A DNA stretch of 64,000 nucleotides from contig JAXDJX010000006.1 in assembly GCA_034667405.1 (NCBI GenBank), positions 27,075 through 91,074 on the forward strand, written 5' to 3'. Positions within the stretch are counted from its first letter, which is position 1. Each line of letters opens with the position of its first letter. The stretch comes from JANXVR01 sp034667405 (GTDB lineage Bacteria; Actinomycetota; UBA4738; HRBIN12). The notes under the pieces are model-generated. The model did not search any database. It had not been told where the DNA came from and worked only from the letters and a program-made list of their open reading frames with translations. A program made the position numbers and the translations under genes. Of the stretch, positions 1-8,660 are shown piece by piece.

Positions 1-1
1 C

Positions 2-265
2 GGGGGCGAGGTGCCGCCCTCGACGCTGGCGCCGTTGTGGACCTCGCCTGCTTACGCCCATTGCAACCTCACCGCGATGCCGACCCTCGACCAGGAGACG
101 TCGGAGGGCTGGGTGACGCACCTCCGGGCCATGGACTGGGCCGATCCGGCCCATCGGCGGATCCTCGAACTCGAGGGGTTGCGGGAATGGATCGAACCGC
201 AGTTGGACGGCTACCGCGATCTCTTCGACGCCGTCGAGGAGCAAGGGCTCGCTGCGCGATGGTGA
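2..265 (+). CDS. C-terminal end of a protein cut by the window edge; possibly a PhnD-like substrate-binding protein
   Basis: The reading frame is open from the window start to a TGA at 263-265, giving the last 87 residues of a longer protein. The tail has LWTSPAYAHCN, then an acidic helical segment ending in GYRDLFDAVEEQG. I associate the 'TSP.Y.HCN.TA...LDLEGL..W' pattern with PhnD/phosphonate-type periplasmic binding proteins, but from this fragment that is only a suggestion. The next gene starts inside its stop codon region (ATG at 259), so the two are probably translationally coupled. Confidence 0.6.
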   Translation, partial: GGEVPPSTLAPLWTSPAYAHCNLTAMPTLDQETSEGWVTHLRAMDWADPAHRRILELEGLREWIEPQLDGYRDLFDAVEEQGLAARW

Positions 266-1554
266 CGGCCAGCGCCGGACCTCCGTGGAGTGAGGACGAC
301 GAGCCGGCCGGGCGATACGACGGCGACACCTTGGGGCTCGCCGATGGACTCATGTTCGCGCTCGATGTCTGTCTCTCGGAGATCGAACCGGGCCAGATCC
401 TGGAGCTCACCAGCGCGAACCCCGCGATGGTCCACGAACTCCCGGCATGGTGCGGAGGCACGGGTAACGAACTCGTCGCGTCCGGATCGGATGGCGAGGG
501 CCGGCGGACGCTGTTCCGGATCCGTCGCGGCAATCGCGCCGCCCTCATGTTCGCGGATCAACCGGACTGGGGACTGGTCGCCCCCGACCGTCACGACGGG
601 TTCGGCACCACGGAGTGGCTCATCGGACGTGCCGGCGAGATCCCGGCGCACGCGGACCCGAGCACCGGGTTCTCTCCGCGAGGCGCGGTCGTCGAGACCG
701 GCGCCCCGCCGTTCCCTTACACCGAGACCGAGCGCGACCACGTCTGGGCGCAGAGCGTTGCGTCCCTCTATGACCAAGCCGTCGGCAGCCAGTGGAACGC
801 GAGTACCGACATCGCCTGGGACTCGCTCCCCGCTGTCTCCGTGCATCTGGAACGTGCGGTCTGCCAGATCATGACCCATTTGGCAGAGAACGAATACGCG
901 GCGCTCTATGTACCGGCGAAGTTCATCCCGCGCATCCATCCGCACTTCACCGAAGTCGTGTTGTTCCTCTCCACGCAGGTCGTGGACGAGGCCCGCCATA
1001 TCGAGGCGTTCACGAAACGAGCACTCGCGGGCGGTGGTGGACTTCGATACTCGACGGCCTTGACGCAAGCCTCCCTCCAGTCACTGCTGCAACAGGAGGA
1101 TTTCTCGCAGGCGTCTTTCCTGCTCTCCGTCCTCGGAGAGGGCGCCTTCCTGGACTACCTCTCGTTCGTGGAGCGGTATGCGCCGGACCCGGTGACCGCC
1201 GACATCGCCCGGAGAGCGCGGGTGGACGAAGCACGGCACGTGGCGTTCGGCGTTGAGCATGCGAGACATTTCCTCGCGTCCGACCCTGATCGCGCAGAGA
1301 CGCTCCGGCAGTCGGTGGTACGTCGCGCGTCGTTCCTAGCGGACGCGTCGGCGGGAAGTCCGCACATCGAGGAGGCGCTCGTGGTGCTCGGGGCGGGTGG
1401 GATCGGCCCGGGATCGTTGGGCGAAGGGGTACGCGCCGTGAGGGATCTGCACCGCACCATGCACCGACGTCGTCTGGGTCGTCTGGAACAGCTGGGATTC
1501 GGGGCCGAGGTTGCCGAGGAGATATCCGCGCTCCATACGCCCAACTTCATGTAG
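259..1554 (+). CDS. TusA-like domain fused to a ferritin-like di-iron protein
   Basis: The 431-residue protein starts at ATG 259, overlapping the previous stop by 7 nt; the open frame upstream is a shadow. Residues ~25-95 resemble a TusA/SirA sulfur-carrier fold (LEPGQ-like turn, 'ILELTSANPAMVHELPAWC'), but the catalytic CPxP cysteine motif is absent. Residues ~165-400 are a ferritin-like four-helix bundle with E210/E212 (ENEY), E244 and H247 (DEARH), an EGAFLDY helix, and E324/H327 (second DEARH). These are typical carboxylate and histidine ligands of a di-iron centre. Known ferritin-like oxidases and oxygenases use such centres; the substrate here cannot be told. The fusion is odd because the two domains normally have unrelated roles. 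Confidence 0.75.
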   Translation: MVTASAGPPWSEDDEPAGRYDGDTLGLADGLMFALDVCLSEIEPGQILELTSANPAMVHELPAWCGGTGNELVASGSDGEGRRTLFRIRRGNRAALMFADQPDWGLVAPDRHDGFGTTEWLIGRAGEIPAHADPSTGFSPRGAVVETGAPPFPYTETERDHVWAQSVASLYDQAVGSQWNASTDIAWDSLPAVSVHLERAVCQIMTHLAENEYAALYVPAKFIPRIHPHFTEVVLFLSTQVVDEARHIEAFTKRALAGGGGLRYSTALTQASLQSLLQQEDFSQASFLLSVLGEGAFLDYLSFVERYAPDPVTADIARRARVDEARHVAFGVEHARHFLASDPDRAETLRQSVVRRASFLADASAGSPHIEEALVVLGAGGIGPGSLGEGVRAVRDLHRTMHRRRLGRLEQLGFGAEVAEEISALHTPNFM

Positions 1555-1567
1555 CCGCCCGGCGTGT

Positions 1568-2494
1568 TCAGGCGACCGGCGTGGTGGGCTCGGGTTCGTC
1601 GAATTCATCGGGATCTCGCAGGCCCGCGCGCATCACCAACGTCGCCGTGGCCGCGACCACGACGGCGCCGCCCGCGGCCGTGACCGGTCCGACCGCCTCG
1701 TGGAGCACCAGCCATGCCAACACGCTCGACACCACCGGCTGACACTGCAAGATCAGCGCACCCGTCCAGGCGGGAACGTGCTGATGGGACCAGGCGACGA
1801 CACTGTGCCCCACGGCTCCGGCGAAGAACGCCACGCCCCAGATCCGGAGCCAGTCTGCCCCTGCTGGAGGCGTCAGGCGGTGTCCGGTGATCGGCACCAG
1901 CACGGTCATGACGATGGCAGCGACCAGCATGACCGTGGCCATGTACTCGAGCGCGGTGGCGTTCGCCCGGGCCTTCTTGGAAAAGAGCCAGTAGCCGGTC
2001 CACGAGAAGACGCCGACCACGGCGTAGAGGTCGCCGGCCAGACTGAAGGAGGAACTCCCCGATGAGCCGATGGCGACGACGCCCACGCCGACCAACGCGG
2101 CGCCAACATAAGCGAGATCGCCACGCTCCAAGCGCTCGCCGAACCATCGCGCCGCGCCGATGATGATCACGACAGTGGAGAGCGAACTGATGATGGTGGC
2201 GTCGACCACGCTGGTGAGTCGGAACGAGGTGAACGAGAGCGCGATATCCGCGGCGAAGATGACCCCACCGGGAGCACAGGCCTTCAGGGTGGCCCATCGG
2301 AGCCGCCGACCCGTGAGCGCGAAGATCACGGCGTAGATCGCGACACCCGCCCAGAGGCGGTAGGCGGCGAAGTCCAGCGGGGAAAGGGCCGCCTGCTTGA
2401 TGATGAGCGGAGGAACCGACCAGATGGCGGTGGTCAGGACCAACGCCGCGACGGCAGGCTTGCGCCTCTGTGGGGCCTGTCCGTCGTCCGGCAT
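1568..2494 (-). CDS. EamA/DMT-family drug-metabolite transporter
   Basis: A 308-residue membrane protein made of two tandem EamA repeats with about ten hydrophobic helices, the usual size and layout for the drug/metabolite transporter superfamily. Features include a first helix with PPLIIKQAALSP, and in the second half 'WTGALILQCQPVVSSVLAWLVLHEAVGPV', the typical end of a DMT repeat. The substrate is unknown; relatives export amino acids, nucleobases or small metabolites. It is convergent with the ferritin-like gene, with 13 nt between the stops, and divergent from the small gene at 2570. Confidence 0.85.
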   Translation of the reverse strand: MPDDGQAPQRRKPAVAALVLTTAIWSVPPLIIKQAALSPLDFAAYRLWAGVAIYAVIFALTGRRLRWATLKACAPGGVIFAADIALSFTSFRLTSVVDATIISSLSTVVIIIGAARWFGERLERGDLAYVGAALVGVGVVAIGSSGSSSFSLAGDLYAVVGVFSWTGYWLFSKKARANATALEYMATVMLVAAIVMTVLVPITGHRLTPPAGADWLRIWGVAFFAGAVGHSVVAWSHQHVPAWTGALILQCQPVVSSVLAWLVLHEAVGPVTAAGGAVVVAATATLVMRAGLRDPDEFDEPEPTTPVA

Positions 2495-2569
2495 CCGACG
2501 ACGCTACCAGCGGCCCGAACTGCCCAAGCGTGGGTTTGCCGTTCCCCACTGCTGGGGTAGCCTCGCATC

Positions 2570-2833
2570 ATGGATACCTACATCACACAGATCGCCGACC
2601 GATTCCAGACCACGACCGACGAGGTGCTGTCGTTCCTCGAGTCGCCCACCGGCAAACGCCTGCGGAGAACGCTCGCCACCGGCCTCATCGTGTCGGTCCC
2701 CTTGATCATGCGGATCCCGGGGCTGCGGAAAACATTCGTGGGCCGTGCGGTCGAGATGGTCGGCGGCGCAGCGTTGGTGATCAAGCTGGCGGAACTGATC
2801 CGTGATTGGGAGCGTGGGCAGGTAGCCGCGTGA
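2570..2833 (+). CDS. Small hypothetical protein with one hydrophobic segment
   Basis: An 87-residue protein that I do not recognise. It has an amphipathic N-terminal helix (residues 1-25), a basic turn (GKRLRRTLA), one hydrophobic stretch around 38-50 (TGLIVSVPLIMRIPG) and a second mildly hydrophobic helix (AVEMVGGAALVIKLAELI). It may be a small membrane-associated protein. Its stop overlaps the GTG start of the next gene (GTGA), so the pair is probably co-translated, which supports it being real. Confidence 0.6.
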   Translation: MDTYITQIADRFQTTTDEVLSFLESPTGKRLRRTLATGLIVSVPLIMRIPGLRKTFVGRAVEMVGGAALVIKLAELIRDWERGQVAA

Positions 2834-3714
2834 CGCAGAACCTCCGGGCGGAACCTGGCGAACGTCCGTTCGTCGATGTCGGCCCCATCCGTGTCACGGC
2901 CCTGTTGGACGGCGTCGGAGACATCGAGCCCATCACCGAAGCGTTCCCCGATGTCCCGGCCGAAGATCTGCTCGCCTATAGGGATCGGTATGCCGGTGTG
3001 TATGGCGAAGGCGACGCATGGCGGCTCCGGATCCGCTCCTGGCTCATCCGATCGCCCCACGCTTCGATCCTGGTCGATACCGGCATCGGTGTTGAAGGGG
3101 CGCCCGGGCTGAACTGGTTCGGCGCCCCGGGCCGGCTCATGGAAGAACTGCAGGCCGAAGGGATCACCCCTGCCGACATCGATCTCGTCGTCATCACGCA
3201 CGTGCACGACGACCATCTGGGTGGAACCGTGACGGCTGACGGCGACCCCGCGTTCCCTGCTGCGCGCTATGTGGTGCAGACCGCGGACCTTGCGTGGCAG
3301 CGGGCGTTCGCGGCCGAGAACGACCAGGAACGCGCCTCGTGGAACACCCTGCTGCAACCACTTATCGACAAGGACATCGTGCAGGAGGTGAACGGGACGG
3401 TGGCGCTCACGCCGGGGATCGAGGTTCACCTGTTTCCCGGACACACCCCGGGTCACCAGGTCGTCCGCATCACCGACGAGGCGCGGCGCCTGGTCATCAG
3501 TGGGGACGCCTTCACCCACCCGATGCAGCTCTCCCACCCGAACTGGGCCAACGAGTCCGACGACACCCCGGACATCGCCGACACCAGCCGCCGCAAACTG
3601 ATAGCCGAACTCGGCTCGCATCCCGGCATGGTCCTGGCACCGACACACTTCGCCGAGCCGTTCGGACGCATGACGTTCGGAGCTGATCACCTGGCTGGTT
3701 GGAAGGCAGTCTGA
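2830..3714 (+). CDS. MBL-fold metallo-hydrolase
   Basis: A 294-residue metallo-beta-lactamase-fold enzyme. The zinc-binding motif HVHDDH lies at residues 124-129, with PGHTPGH near 202 and ISGDAF further on, followed by a C-terminal THFAEPFG segment. This is the layout of AHL-lactonase/RNase Z-like hydrolases of the glyoxalase II group; the substrate cannot be told. The GTG at 2830 is preferred because it overlaps the previous stop and has an AGG about 8 nt upstream. An in-frame ATG at 2806 would add 8 residues. Confidence 0.85.
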   Translation: MTQNLRAEPGERPFVDVGPIRVTALLDGVGDIEPITEAFPDVPAEDLLAYRDRYAGVYGEGDAWRLRIRSWLIRSPHASILVDTGIGVEGAPGLNWFGAPGRLMEELQAEGITPADIDLVVITHVHDDHLGGTVTADGDPAFPAARYVVQTADLAWQRAFAAENDQERASWNTLLQPLIDKDIVQEVNGTVALTPGIEVHLFPGHTPGHQVVRITDEARRLVISGDAFTHPMQLSHPNWANESDDTPDIADTSRRKLIAELGSHPGMVLAPTHFAEPFGRMTFGADHLAGWKAV

Positions 3715-3723
3715 CCCGGCGGG

Positions 3724-6700
3724 TCAGCTGACCAGGGATCGGACCTGGCGGAGCGCGACGGTCAGCTGAGCCAGGTCGCTCACGCCCTCCGTCGCGAGGC
3801 TTCGCATGAATCGTTGCAGGCGCGCGACCGGCTCGGCCCGTGTCTGTAGGAACCCGGCGACCGCCTCCTCGATGGGGGCGCCACCGGCCTCCTCCAGCAC
3901 CTTCTCGGCAAGTTGCCGCCGGACCGCGAAGAGCTCGTCCTCGCAGGATTGACGTGCCCACCGCTGCCAGCGCGTACCCACCGCCAACAACTCGAGTTGG
4001 TGTTCGAGCCAGTCGATCTCCAGCGCTTCCCCGAGCAGGAAGAACCCGCTCGCTACCTCGAGCGGTGAACGTCCGGTGGCGTGAGACACGGCGATGATGT
4101 CCGGACCGTGGACGAGCTCGCCCTGGAATGCATGGCGCCGGGCGACTTCCTCGGGAACGCCCTCCATCATGAGACGGCGGGTCTGATGTTCGCGCTCCTC
4201 GCGCCAGCTGTCGGGACCGATCTGGGAGATCACGTTCGACAGCTCGGCGAACGAGTCACGCGCTTCATCGATGGCTTCGCTGAGCCGCCGGCCCGCCGCC
4301 TGCACCAAGTACCAACGGGAGGTGGTTTCGACCAGCCAGTCCACCCCAGTCATGAGTTCGTTCTGCACGCGAGGGTCGATCTTGCCGTCCAGCGCTTCGA
4401 CATCGGCCCACCGCGCAACGGCACCGGTCACGTCCCTGGCGATCCGGAATGCTTTCACGACATCGGCCGCGTGACCACCCGTCTCGGTCATCATCCGGCT
4501 CACGAACGTGACGCCTTGGGAGTTCACCACGTCGTTTGCGGCGATGGTCGCGATGAGTTCGCGACGGAGAGGATGTTCCAACATGAGGTCGCCGAACCGA
4601 TCCACCACCTGTGAAGGGAAGTAGCGGTGGAGGTCGCGCTCCAAGTACTTCGAATCCAGAAGGTCGCTTCCCAGAAGCGCTCTGTAGACGCTTCGCTTCG
4701 CGTACGCGAGCAGCACGGCGAGCTCCGGGCGAACCATCCCCTGACCTGCCGAGCGGCGCTCCTGCATCTCCTCGGAGGTGGGCAGGTATTCGACGTCCCG
4801 CTCGAGTTCGCCGTCTGCCTCGAGCTGCTGCATGAGGTCCTCGTACGCCTCGATCCGCTGGATGCTGACCTCCATCTCCTGGCTGAGGATCTGGGCCTGG
4901 AGGTAGTTGTCGTAGAGCACGTGCGACACCACGTCTTGGGCGCACTCCTGAAGCAAGTCGTTGCGTTGATCCATGGTGAGTTCGCCGCGTGCGACCGCGA
5001 GGCCCAGGAGGATCTTGAGGTTGACCTCGTGGTCGGATGTATCCACGCCGGCGGAGTTGTCGATGAAGTCGGTGTTGATCTTGCCGCCCCCGGCGGCGAA
5101 CTCGATGCGCCCCCGCTGCGTGAACCCCAGGTTTCCACCCTCACCCACGACGCGAACGCGCAACTCCCCACCGTTGATGCGAACCGGATCGTTGGTTCGA
5201 TCGCCGGCTTCCCCGTGCGTCTCGCGCGTCCCCTTCACATAGGTGCCGATGCCACCGTTCCACAGCAGATCCACGGGCGCCTTCAGTGACGCCTTGATGA
5301 CCTCGTTCGGCGTCATGTCTGCCGGAGCGTCGTCGGCTATCCCGAGTGCCTTCCTGGCTTGGGGCGAGAGCCTGACGCTCTTGGCCTTGCGATCCAGCAC
5401 ATCGCCCCCCGCGCTCAGGAGCGAACGGTCGTAGTCGTTCCAAGAGGAACCGGACAGGTCGAAGAGCCGCTTGCGTTCGTCGAAGCTCGCCAGAGCATCC
5501 GGGGTTGGATCGATGAAGACGTTCCGATGGTCGAAAGCACACACCAGCTGGCAGGTGTTCGTGTACAGCAGGCCGTTCCCGAACACGTCGCCCGACATAT
5601 CTCCGATCCCCACCACCGTGAAGGCGTCCTTGGTGACGTCGACGCCAACCTCGCGGAAATGCCGTTTCACCGATTCCCAGGCGCCACGCGCGGTGATGGC
5701 CAGAGCTTTGTGGTCATACCCATGCGATCCACCCGAGGCGAACGCGTCGTCCAGCCAGAATCCATACTCGCGAGCCACGGCGTTCGCGGTATCGGAGAAG
5801 GAGGCCGTGCCCTTGTCGGCCGCGACCACCAGGTAGGGGTCTTCCTCGTCGAGGACCGTCACCCCTTCCGGATGGATCACCTTCCCGTTCACGAGGTTGT
5901 CGGTGATGTCGAGGAGACCTCGCATGAACGTGACGTAATGCCTCGACACCTCTTGACGCACCTCGTCGGGAGAGGTGGGGGTGCGGCGCAGCACGAACCC
6001 TCCCTTGGACCCGTCCGGCACGATGATCGCGTTTTTCACCTTCTGGGCCTTCATGAGGCCGAGCACCTCGGTCCGGTAGTCCTCCTTACGGTCCGACCAC
6101 CGGATCCCACCCCGGGACACCAGCCCTCCGCGCAGATGCACGGCCTCCATCTCCGGCGAGTACACGAAGATCTCGAAGAGCGGATAGGGCTTCGGCATCT
6201 CGGGCACGTCCGCAGACCGCAACTTGAAACTCAAGGAGGTGCGATCCGGGAGATAGGCGTTCGTCCTGACCGTCGCCATGATGGAGCCGAGGAACCCGCG
6301 GAGGATCCGGTCCTGGTCGAGCGAGGTCACCGAGCGGAAGTCCGTGTGGACCTGCTGTTTCAGCTCCTCGAGCTCATCCGCCGTGACATCGCGAAGCGGA
6401 TCGAACCGGGCTTCGAACAGGTCCATGAGGTGGCCGGCGATATTGGGATTCTCGGCGAGGGCATCGTTGCGATATTCCTCGGTGAACTGTGCGTTCACCC
6501 GCTGCCCGTACTTGCGATACGCGCGGAGGATCTGGACTTGTCGCCAGTCCAACCCGGAGAACACCACGAGCCGGTTCAGCGAATCGGACTCGGTTTGGCC
6601 GCGCCACACCGCGGCGATGGCCTCGGCGACGCGGGGCGCTTCGGTCTCCAGATTCAGCACCGCACCGCGTCCGTCCAACACCCCGAAGTCATGGATGTAG

Positions 6701-8562
6701 ACCTTGCCGTCACCCAGGAGCCCGGTTGGGACCTCCTCCACCGCCCGGAGTCCGAGCGCCTCCAAGATCGGCATGAACGCGGACAGATCGACCTTGCCGC
6801 CGGTCTTATAGAGCTTGACGCGGGTCAGCCGCTCGCCCCGGGTCTCGTTGCCGATCCCGACGACGAACCCTTCGACGTTGGACTCAAGGTCCTCCAGCTT
6901 CAGGACGTCGTCGACGACCAGGCCCCATTCCGCGGTCGTCTTGTAATAGTCGGGGAAGCGCGAACCGTACTTCTCCGCGAGCATCCGGCCGCGGTCGGGA
7001 CCCACCCGCGCCTTCAACGCGTCCTGCAGGTCGTCGTCCCACGTACGGGCCAGGCGTTCGACGGCCTCTTCCAGCTCTTCGTACGGGATCTCGGGGATCT
7101 GCTGCTCGGGACCCACGTGAACGGTGAAGAAGATGCGCGCGGATTCCGTCTCACCCAGCGACAGGTGGTAGTCGACGGTGGACCCGTTGAATCGCGCCAT
7201 GAACAGTGACTGCAACTTCTTGCGGAGTTCGGCGTTGAATCGATCGCGCGGCAGGGCTACCACGACGCTGACGCTGCGGCTGTCGATATCGCGCCGCACC
7301 AGAACGCGGATGCCGCCATGCTTCTCCAGCTGAAGCAGACCGACCACCAGCTGGCGAAGCTCTTCTGCCGAGGCTTGGAAGAGTTCGTCCTTGGGGAAGG
7401 ATTCGAAGAGTTCGACCGCTTGCTTGTAGTCGTGCGACCCCGGTATCAGGTCCTCCGAGGTGATGATCTGCTGCAACTTGTGGTGCAGGAGCGGTGTCTT
7501 CGTGGCCGGCTCCATGTAGGCCTTGGAGGTGAAGAGCCCGATGAGCCGCGCCTCTCCCACCACCTCGCCATCGGCGTTCACCGTGCGAACCCCGATGTAA
7601 TCCATCCGGGCACGCCGGTGCACGGTCGAATAGGCGTTCGTCTTGCTGAAGACCAGGAGGTCGCCGTCCTCGATGCGCCGGCGGATCTCAACGGGAAGCT
7701 GCTCCAACGGGGTCGGGGCGCTGAAGGCCGAACGCTCGTTGTCGGAGAGGATGCCGAGGCCACTGCCCGGCACAGCTGAGATCGCGCGTCCATATTCGGA
7801 ATCGACGAGCTGGTACTCGCGATACCCCAGGAGCACGAAGTTGAACTGGAGCAGCCAGTGGAGGAAGTCGACCGTCTCCTTCACTTCCTCCGGCGTGTAC
7901 CGGACGGCAGCTTCCTGTGCGCTTTCGATCATCGCGGCAACGCGCTCTTGCATCGGTCCGAAATCGCGGACCACCAGGTGAACGTCACGAAGGATCTCTC
8001 CCACCTGATGGGCCAGATCCTCGGCTTCCTCCTCGGAGAGGCGCCGATCCAACTCGAAATGCATGACCGACTCTCGGTGATCGGCGTCCCGCGCGGGCAC
8101 CAGCCGCTCGATCCTGCCTTCGGGATCGCGGATCGTGCCGATGACGGGGTGAAGGATCTGGCGCGTCGCGAGCCCTCGGGCGGTCAGCTCCTCCATGACC
8201 GAATCGACCAGGAACGGCGAGTCGTCGGTGGCGGTCTCCAGGACCGACCCCGCGGCCTCGTAGCCGTCCTTGCTTACGGTGGGATCGAAGACGCTGACCG
8301 CGTTCGGCGAGGTCCCGCGGCCGTCGGCGAATTCGAACGTCGAGCGGACCATCGCCAGGAGTTGGTCGTCGGGCGTGGCGGCGAGCTCATCGGCAGAAAG
8401 CCGCCGCGTGTAGGCCTTGGCGAAGGTCACGAGCGCGTCGCGACGATCGCTGGGCCCTGCTTCCTGGATACGCTCGATGAGCGCCTGGATCTTCAGGAGC
8501 GGCTCGGCCATCGTCGGCGCGAGACCGGCGGAGGGCGCGGACGTGTCGGTGTGCGGGTCCAC
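3724..8562 (-). CDS. gdhB: NAD-specific glutamate dehydrogenase, large (Bac_GDH) type
   Basis: A 1,612-residue protein of the ~180-kDa NAD-glutamate dehydrogenase family, which interconverts glutamate with 2-oxoglutarate and ammonia, mainly catabolically. An N-terminal regulatory part (~1-600) with ACT-like regions precedes the catalytic core. The core shows GGIRWSDRKEDYRTEV near 815-830, a substrate-binding PDGSKGGFV, and the dinucleotide site GIGDMSGDVFGNG near 985. The length matches family members (~1,600 residues). The start is a GTG without a clear ribosome binding site; an ATG 17 codons in is an alternative. The C-terminal ~400 residues match the family's helical tail. It is convergent with the MBL-fold gene, 9 nt apart. 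Confidence 0.95.
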   Translation of the reverse strand: MDPHTDTSAPSAGLAPTMAEPLLKIQALIERIQEAGPSDRRDALVTFAKAYTRRLSADELAATPDDQLLAMVRSTFEFADGRGTSPNAVSVFDPTVSKDGYEAAGSVLETATDDSPFLVDSVMEELTARGLATRQILHPVIGTIRDPEGRIERLVPARDADHRESVMHFELDRRLSEEEAEDLAHQVGEILRDVHLVVRDFGPMQERVAAMIESAQEAAVRYTPEEVKETVDFLHWLLQFNFVLLGYREYQLVDSEYGRAISAVPGSGLGILSDNERSAFSAPTPLEQLPVEIRRRIEDGDLLVFSKTNAYSTVHRRARMDYIGVRTVNADGEVVGEARLIGLFTSKAYMEPATKTPLLHHKLQQIITSEDLIPGSHDYKQAVELFESFPKDELFQASAEELRQLVVGLLQLEKHGGIRVLVRRDIDSRSVSVVVALPRDRFNAELRKKLQSLFMARFNGSTVDYHLSLGETESARIFFTVHVGPEQQIPEIPYEELEEAVERLARTWDDDLQDALKARVGPDRGRMLAEKYGSRFPDYYKTTAEWGLVVDDVLKLEDLESNVEGFVVGIGNETRGERLTRVKLYKTGGKVDLSAFMPILEALGLRAVEEVPTGLLGDGKVYIHDFGVLDGRGAVLNLETEAPRVAEAIAAVWRGQTESDSLNRLVVFSGLDWRQVQILRAYRKYGQRVNAQFTEEYRNDALAENPNIAGHLMDLFEARFDPLRDVTADELEELKQQVHTDFRSVTSLDQDRILRGFLGSIMATVRTNAYLPDRTSLSFKLRSADVPEMPKPYPLFEIFVYSPEMEAVHLRGGLVSRGGIRWSDRKEDYRTEVLGLMKAQKVKNAIIVPDGSKGGFVLRRTPTSPDEVRQEVSRHYVTFMRGLLDITDNLVNGKVIHPEGVTVLDEEDPYLVVAADKGTASFSDTANAVAREYGFWLDDAFASGGSHGYDHKALAITARGAWESVKRHFREVGVDVTKDAFTVVGIGDMSGDVFGNGLLYTNTCQLVCAFDHRNVFIDPTPDALASFDERKRLFDLSGSSWNDYDRSLLSAGGDVLDRKAKSVRLSPQARKALGIADDAPADMTPNEVIKASLKAPVDLLWNGGIGTYVKGTRETHGEAGDRTNDPVRINGGELRVRVVGEGGNLGFTQRGRIEFAAGGGKINTDFIDNSAGVDTSDHEVNLKILLGLAVARGELTMDQRNDLLQECAQDVVSHVLYDNYLQAQILSQEMEVSIQRIEAYEDLMQQLEADGELERDVEYLPTSEEMQERRSAGQGMVRPELAVLLAYAKRSVYRALLGSDLLDSKYLERDLHRYFPSQVVDRFGDLMLEHPLRRELIATIAANDVVNSQGVTFVSRMMTETGGHAADVVKAFRIARDVTGAVARWADVEALDGKIDPRVQNELMTGVDWLVETTSRWYLVQAAGRRLSEAIDEARDSFAELSNVISQIGPDSWREEREHQTRRLMMEGVPEEVARRHAFQGELVHGPDIIAVSHATGRSPLEVASGFFLLGEALEIDWLEHQLELLAVGTRWQRWARQSCEDELFAVRRQLAEKVLEEAGGAPIEEAVAGFLQTRAEPVARLQRFMRSLATEGVSDLAQLTVALRQVRSLVS

Positions 8563-8660
8563 GAGGCGTCATTCTGGCACGTCGTGGAGACCTCGACCCG
8601 GGTATCCCGGCCAACCGAGCACGTCTGCCTGCGCCGCCCTGTCCCGCCGGCGTACGGATC

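Noticed and set aside
5359..7209. 616-codon open frame on the plus strand opposite the glutamate dehydrogenase gene
   Set aside because: Antisense shadow of a high-GC gene; composition is not protein-like and no motif is seen, while the opposite strand matches a known family throughout.
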